In this document: positions 6,364 to 8,309 of the stretch, piece by piece | Position numbering within the stretch: the first letter of the stretch is position 1 | How the letters are laid out: the number at the start of each line of letters is the position of its first letter | Assembly (NCBI GenBank): GCA_040387095.1 | Contig: JAZKEJ010000049.1 | Span: forward strand, 1 to 8,309 | DNA: 8,309 nt | Direction: 5' to 3' | Source: Methylotenera_A sp040387095 | GTDB lineage: Bacteria; Pseudomonadota; Gammaproteobacteria; Burkholderiales; Methylophilaceae | Position numbers and translations under genes: made by a program | The notes under the pieces: model-generated | What the model saw: the letters and a program-made list of their open reading frames with translations, nothing else | What the model was told of the DNA's origin: nothing | Databases searched by the model: none

Positions 6364-6783
6364 ATGAAAAGTTATCGTAAAGAACTCTGGTTTAATCCGC
6401 CCACTCGCGTGGCATTTATTCGCATCACCGAGCAGATCAACGAATGTTTGCGAGAAAGCGGCGTGCGCGAAGGTTTGGTGTTAGTGAATGCGATGCACAT
6501 TACCGCCAGTGTGTTTATCAATGACGATGAGCGTGGTTTGCACCATGATTATACGCGATGGCTAGAGCGTTTGGCACCGCATGAGCCAGTCAGTAGTTAT
6601 CGCCATAATGATACCGGTGAAGATAACGCGGATGCGCATATGAAACGCCAAATTATGGGGCGCGAAGTGGTGGTGGCGATTACCGAAGGCCATTTGGACT
6701 TTGGTCCCTGGGAGCAGATATTTTATGGTGAATTTGATGGCAGACGCAAAAAACGCGTACTGGTTAAAATCATTGGAGAATAA
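6364..6783 (+). CDS. yjbQ: YjbQ/UPF0047 family protein (secondary thiamine-phosphate synthase-type)
   Basis: Encodes 139 residues, the normal size of the UPF0047/YjbQ family. Family landmarks are NAMHITASVFIND (His45), YRHND (His81), an N-x3-H pair (Asn88, His92), the DFGPWEQIFYGEFDGRRKKRV block (112-132) and a final strand. The conserved His residues probably bind metal. E. coli YjbQ has weak thiamine-phosphate synthase activity and is labelled a secondary enzyme of that kind; the physiological role is not clear. The start at 6364 is fixed by GAGGAG at 6351-6356; the longer frame from 6298 would begin inside the preceding terminator and has no family match. It converges with pqqA on the other strand, and both probably end at the palindrome at 6825-6858. 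Confidence 0.92.
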   Translation: MKSYRKELWFNPPTRVAFIRITEQINECLRESGVREGLVLVNAMHITASVFINDDERGLHHDYTRWLERLAPHEPVSSYRHNDTGEDNADAHMKRQIMGREVVVAITEGHLDFGPWEQIFYGEFDGRRKKRVLVKIIGE

Positions 6784-6824
6784 TTTGGGCTTAAGTAATT
6801 TAAGCGAAATTAAAATAAAGCAAA

Positions 6825-6858
6825 AATAAAAAAGGGAGCAATTGCTCCCTTTTTTATT
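6825..6858. terminator. Bidirectional terminator, 34-bp perfect palindrome
   Basis: The core GGGAGCAATTGCTCCC (6834-6849) is extended by A runs on the left and T runs on the right, perfectly symmetric from 6825 to 6858. On either strand it gives a GC-rich stem followed by a T-tract. It lies 42 bases after the YjbQ stop and 14 bases after the pqqA stop, so it probably ends both convergent transcripts. Confidence 0.88.
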
Positions 6859-6871
6859 AATGAATTAAGGC

Positions 6872-6943
6872 TTATTTATTCATTACGTACATGGTCACTT
6901 CAAAGCCAAAACGCATTTCTGTAGCTGCTGGTGTTGTCCACAT
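6872..6943 (-). CDS. pqqA: PQQ precursor peptide PqqA (orphan copy)
   Basis: A 23-residue peptide on the minus strand starts MWTTPAATEMRFGF and contains Glu15 and Tyr19 in EVTMY. In PqqA these Glu and Tyr residues, three apart, are cross-linked by the radical-SAM enzyme PqqE (with PqqD) and become the backbone of pyrroloquinoline quinone, the cofactor of methanol and glucose dehydrogenases. The length (22-24 residues), the MW start and the GFEVTMY core match known PqqA sequences. An AAGGAG ribosome site sits about 7 bases before the ATG (minus strand, 6951-6956). No pqqB, C, D or E gene follows; the next gene downstream is convergent. This is therefore a stand-alone precursor gene that must rely on maturation genes elsewhere. 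The gene upstream on the same strand is the CBS protein, 187 bp away. Confidence 0.95.
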   Translation of the reverse strand: MWTTPAATEMRFGFEVTMYVMNK

Positions 6944-6972
6944 GATAAATCTCCTTTTTCAGTTAATAAAAT

Positions 6973-6978
6973 TTTATA
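6973..6978 (-). promoter_or_regulatory. Possible -10 box for pqqA
   Basis: On the minus strand TATAAA lies about 30 bases before the pqqA ATG, in an AT-rich stretch, giving a short leader of about 23 bases. No convincing -35 is found at the right distance, so either an activator is involved or the call is wrong. Confidence 0.3.
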
Positions 6979-7054
6979 TCACAACAAACAGTCACTTTAT
7001 TTGTTTATTCGTTGCTTGTTTGTATGACTGCATTATGCGCCACCGGTTTGCTGT

Positions 7055-7080
7055 AGCCGCTGCGGCTTGGCATTAATGCC
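7055..7080. repeat. Two adjacent small palindromes between the CBS gene and pqqA
   Basis: AGCCGC-T-GCGGCT (7055-7067) and the perfect 12-bp palindrome GGCATTAATGCC (7069-7080) sit side by side in a GC-richer island of an otherwise AT-rich gap. Neither is followed by a T-tract on the minus strand, so neither is a standard terminator of the CBS gene. They may form small RNA hairpins or bind a protein. Confidence 0.4.
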
Positions 7081-7130
7081 GCTTAAGTATTTTCATGAGC
7101 TTAACATCATTCGTTTTACTACAAACCAAA

Positions 7131-7562
7131 TTAGCCGCGTATATATTCTTCTAACTCTTTGATTAATCGCTGTTGATAGGCAATCGTCTCTTTCACTAAA
7201 TCGCCCAAAGAAAGCATACCTAACAGCATTTGGTCATGCATAACAGGTAAATGTCGAATACGTTTTTCACTCATCATGCTCATGGCCGTTTCAACTAAAT
7301 CGTTAGGATCAGCAGTAATCACTTTTTCAGTCATCACTTCGGATATTTGCGTGGTTTTGGATGAACGCCCTTTTAAAACGACTTCGCGTGCGTAGTCGCG
7401 CTCTGAAAAAATACCAACCAATCGACTATCTTGTATCACCGCTAATGCACCAATTTTATATTCAGCCAAAATCACCAGCGCATCAAAAACGGGGCGGTTT
7501 GGCGCAATGCTAATGATTTCTTTATGTTTTTTATCGTTTAATACTTGTTGTAAAGTTTTCAT
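7131..7562 (-). CDS. Tandem CBS-domain protein
   Basis: Encodes 143 residues made almost entirely of two CBS domains (about 10-66 and 72-130). CBS pairs form Bateman modules that bind adenine nucleotides or S-adenosylmethionine and act as energy or ligand sensors. Each repeat ends in the ribose/phosphate-binding S-x-x-D type motif: SERD (53-56, in GIFSERDYAR) and SLGD (118-121, in GMLSLGDLV); RHLPV (103-107) is a typical core strand. A short charged helix (about 128-143, QQRLIKELEEYIRG) closes the protein. No enzymatic domain is attached, so it is a stand-alone regulatory or storage module with unknown partner. The start is supported by TAGGAG (minus strand, 7569-7574). It is divergent from the MarR gene and upstream of pqqA on the same strand. 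Confidence 0.93.
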   Translation of the reverse strand: MKTLQQVLNDKKHKEIISIAPNRPVFDALVILAEYKIGALAVIQDSRLVGIFSERDYAREVVLKGRSSKTTQISEVMTEKVITADPNDLVETAMSMMSEKRIRHLPVMHDQMLLGMLSLGDLVKETIAYQQRLIKELEEYIRG

Positions 7563-7589
7563 GCTCTTCTCCTACTTGTTAGCAGTTTA

Positions 7590-7617
7590 AATATACTCCT
7601 ATAAATAATTTAGCCAA
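7590..7617 (-). promoter_or_regulatory. Possible promoter of the CBS-domain gene
   Basis: On the minus strand TTGGCT (7612-7617) and TATATT (7590-7595) are separated by 16 bases, about 28 bases before the start codon. Both hexamers deviate from consensus by two bases or fewer. The surroundings are AT-rich, so chance matches are likely. Confidence 0.35.
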
Positions 7618-7654
7618 TATCTAAGCCCAAAATAAACTTTGCACAATAAAACCC

Positions 7655-7682
7655 TTGACATAGTTAGCTGCCTAACTATAAT
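7655..7682 (+). promoter_or_regulatory. Strong sigma70 promoter of the MarR-family gene
   Basis: A perfect TTGACA (7655-7660) and a perfect TATAAT (7677-7682) are separated by 16 bases. The predicted start is near 7689, giving a leader of ~25 bases. The spacer and the start region are filled by the operator half-sites, so repression by blocking polymerase is expected. Confidence 0.88.
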
Positions 7683-7693
7683 GCAGCTAACTA
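7661..7693 (+). promoter_or_regulatory. Triple half-site MarR-type operator
   Basis: TAGTTAG (7661-7667) and CTAACTA (7672-7678) form a perfect 7-4-7 palindrome between -35 and -10. A second CTAACTA lies at 7687-7693. Seen over a longer range, TAGTTAGCTGC (7661-7671) and GCAGCTAACTA (7683-7693) are an exact 11-bp inverted repeat around the -10 box. MarR dimers bind palindromes of this size, so autoregulation is likely (inference). Confidence 0.75.
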
Positions 7694-7714
7694 TTATAAA
7701 GTTATTTTTATTAA

Positions 7715-8218
7715 ATGCTGCAATTAAGAGATCTTCCCACTCCGGAAATATTAGCCAAGTTCGCTGATCGTTATCCCGACGCGGACGTTACGGCGATTTC
7801 TGGCTTTTTATATATGTTACGCGTGGCAACTGATTTGTCGCTTGCGTTGGATACCTGTTTAAGCAAACATGATTTACTGCAAGGTCGCTGGTGGGTGTTA
7901 ATTCTGTTAATGCGTGAAGAATCAGTTACTTCAACACCATCAATTTTAGCGGAGAAACTAGGTGTAACGCGCGCTACCATGACTGGGCTATTGGACGGTT
8001 TGGAACAAAATAGCCTGGTTACTAGGGTCTTTGCTAAAGAAGACAGGCGCAGTGTAAAAATACAATTAACCAGCGCAGGGCAAGCCAAATTGGATGTGGT
8101 CATGCCAGATTATTATCGACGTTTAAAACAATGCATGCAGGCTTTGGATGAGGAAAAACGTATGCAGCTTCAGCAGTTGCTAGGGCTTATCAATAAGGGT
8201 ATTCCGGCGCTTATCTAG
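7715..8218 (+). CDS. MarR-family transcriptional regulator
   Basis: Encodes 167 residues. Helical dimerisation segments flank a winged helix-turn-helix at about 55-120: TPSILAEKLGVTRATMTGLL (74-93) holds the HTH, with VTRATMTGLLDGLEQ as the recognition-helix region. The wing follows in TRVFAKEDRRSVKIQLT, with the conserved Asp110-Arg111-Arg112. MarR proteins usually repress their own gene and a neighbouring transporter or stress gene, and release DNA on binding a phenolic or oxidant ligand; the ligand here is unknown. It is slightly longer at the N-terminus than the minimal family. No Shine-Dalgarno precedes the ATG; the start is chosen as the first ATG after the strong promoter. The palindromic operator within that promoter supports autoregulation. 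Another gene starts 69 bp downstream, a candidate target. Confidence 0.93.
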   Translation: MLQLRDLPTPEILAKFADRYPDADVTAISGFLYMLRVATDLSLALDTCLSKHDLLQGRWWVLILLMREESVTSTPSILAEKLGVTRATMTGLLDGLEQNSLVTRVFAKEDRRSVKIQLTSAGQAKLDVVMPDYYRRLKQCMQALDEEKRMQLQQLLGLINKGIPALI

Positions 8219-8287
8219 TCTGCAATCAGCCACTGATTTATTAACAAGTTAACGCAATTTATTATCCAATTTTTAACAGGAGTTATT

Positions 8288-8309
8288 ATGAGCAATATTC
8301 AAGCAGAAA
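8288..8309 (+). CDS. Start of an unidentified gene, cut by the window end
   Basis: An ATG preceded by AGGAG (8278-8282) opens a frame reading MSNIQAE before the window ends. The good ribosome site and the spacing after the MarR gene make a real gene likely. The product cannot be told from seven residues; an efflux component such as an EmrA/HlyD-type protein would fit the position after a MarR regulator, but this is only a guess. Confidence 0.6.

Noticed and set aside
7005..7073. Possible 22-codon minus-strand ORF (MPSRSGY...) between CBS and pqqA
   Set aside because: No ribosome site and no recognisable similarity; it spans the palindromic island and is probably chance.
6891..7076. 61-residue open frame on the plus strand overlapping pqqA
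   Set aside because: It begins inside the antisense of pqqA, has no ribosome site, and its sequence looks like translated intergenic DNA.

Overview
The window looks like chromosome of an AT-rich betaproteobacterium, most plausibly a methylotroph of the Methylophilaceae (Methylotenera or Methylophilus-like). This is inferred from protein resemblance and gene order: an MFS-ssb pair, an fmdB-DUF502-aspS cluster, a fused SoxYZ-like carrier of the quinoprotein-dehydrogenase-associated type, and a free-standing pqqA. No rRNA, tRNA, CRISPR array or transposase gene was seen.

Layout. (1) Positions 1-1361: the 3' half of a YajR-like MFS transporter, whose stop codon overlaps the start of ssb. (2) 1362-4249: a likely operon fmdB - DUF502 membrane protein - aspS, with a sigma70-like -10 box before fmdB. 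The AspRS carries a His typical of the non-discriminating type. (3) 4249-4868: a probable accessory insertion, made of a roughly 100-bp layered inverted-repeat element directly after aspS and an AT-rich gene with foreign codon use that encodes a HEPN-like protein with an R-N-x3-H motif. (4) 4874-5269: a VOC (glyoxalase-fold) protein ending in a hairpin. (5) 5296-6296: a perfect CRP-type palindrome and weak promoter, then the secreted SoxYZ-like carrier and a clear terminator. (6) 6364-6783: a YjbQ-family protein. A 34-bp perfect palindrome probably ends transcription from both sides. (7) Minus strand 6872-6943: a 23-residue pqqA, easy to overlook because of its size. (8) Minus strand 7131-7562: a two-CBS-domain protein. 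(9) 7655-8218: a MarR-family regulator with a near-consensus promoter packed with TAGTTAG/CTAACTA half-sites, followed by the first codons of another gene at the window edge.

How the genes work together. The first half is housekeeping (single-strand DNA binding, tRNA charging, membrane maintenance). The second half has a respiratory and methylotrophic flavour. The SoxYZ-like carrier belongs to a family associated with PQQ-dependent dehydrogenases, and an orphan pqqA (the precursor peptide of PQQ) lies about 640 bp away on the other strand, without pqqBCDE in the window. The carrier's promoter appears to be of the activator-dependent type. The MarR gene is probably self-regulated and may control the gene that starts at 8288.

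The observations most worth a second look are the orphan pqqA, the CRP-type site in front of the SoxYZ carrier, the structured element plus HEPN-like gene after aspS, and the triple half-site operator of the MarR gene.
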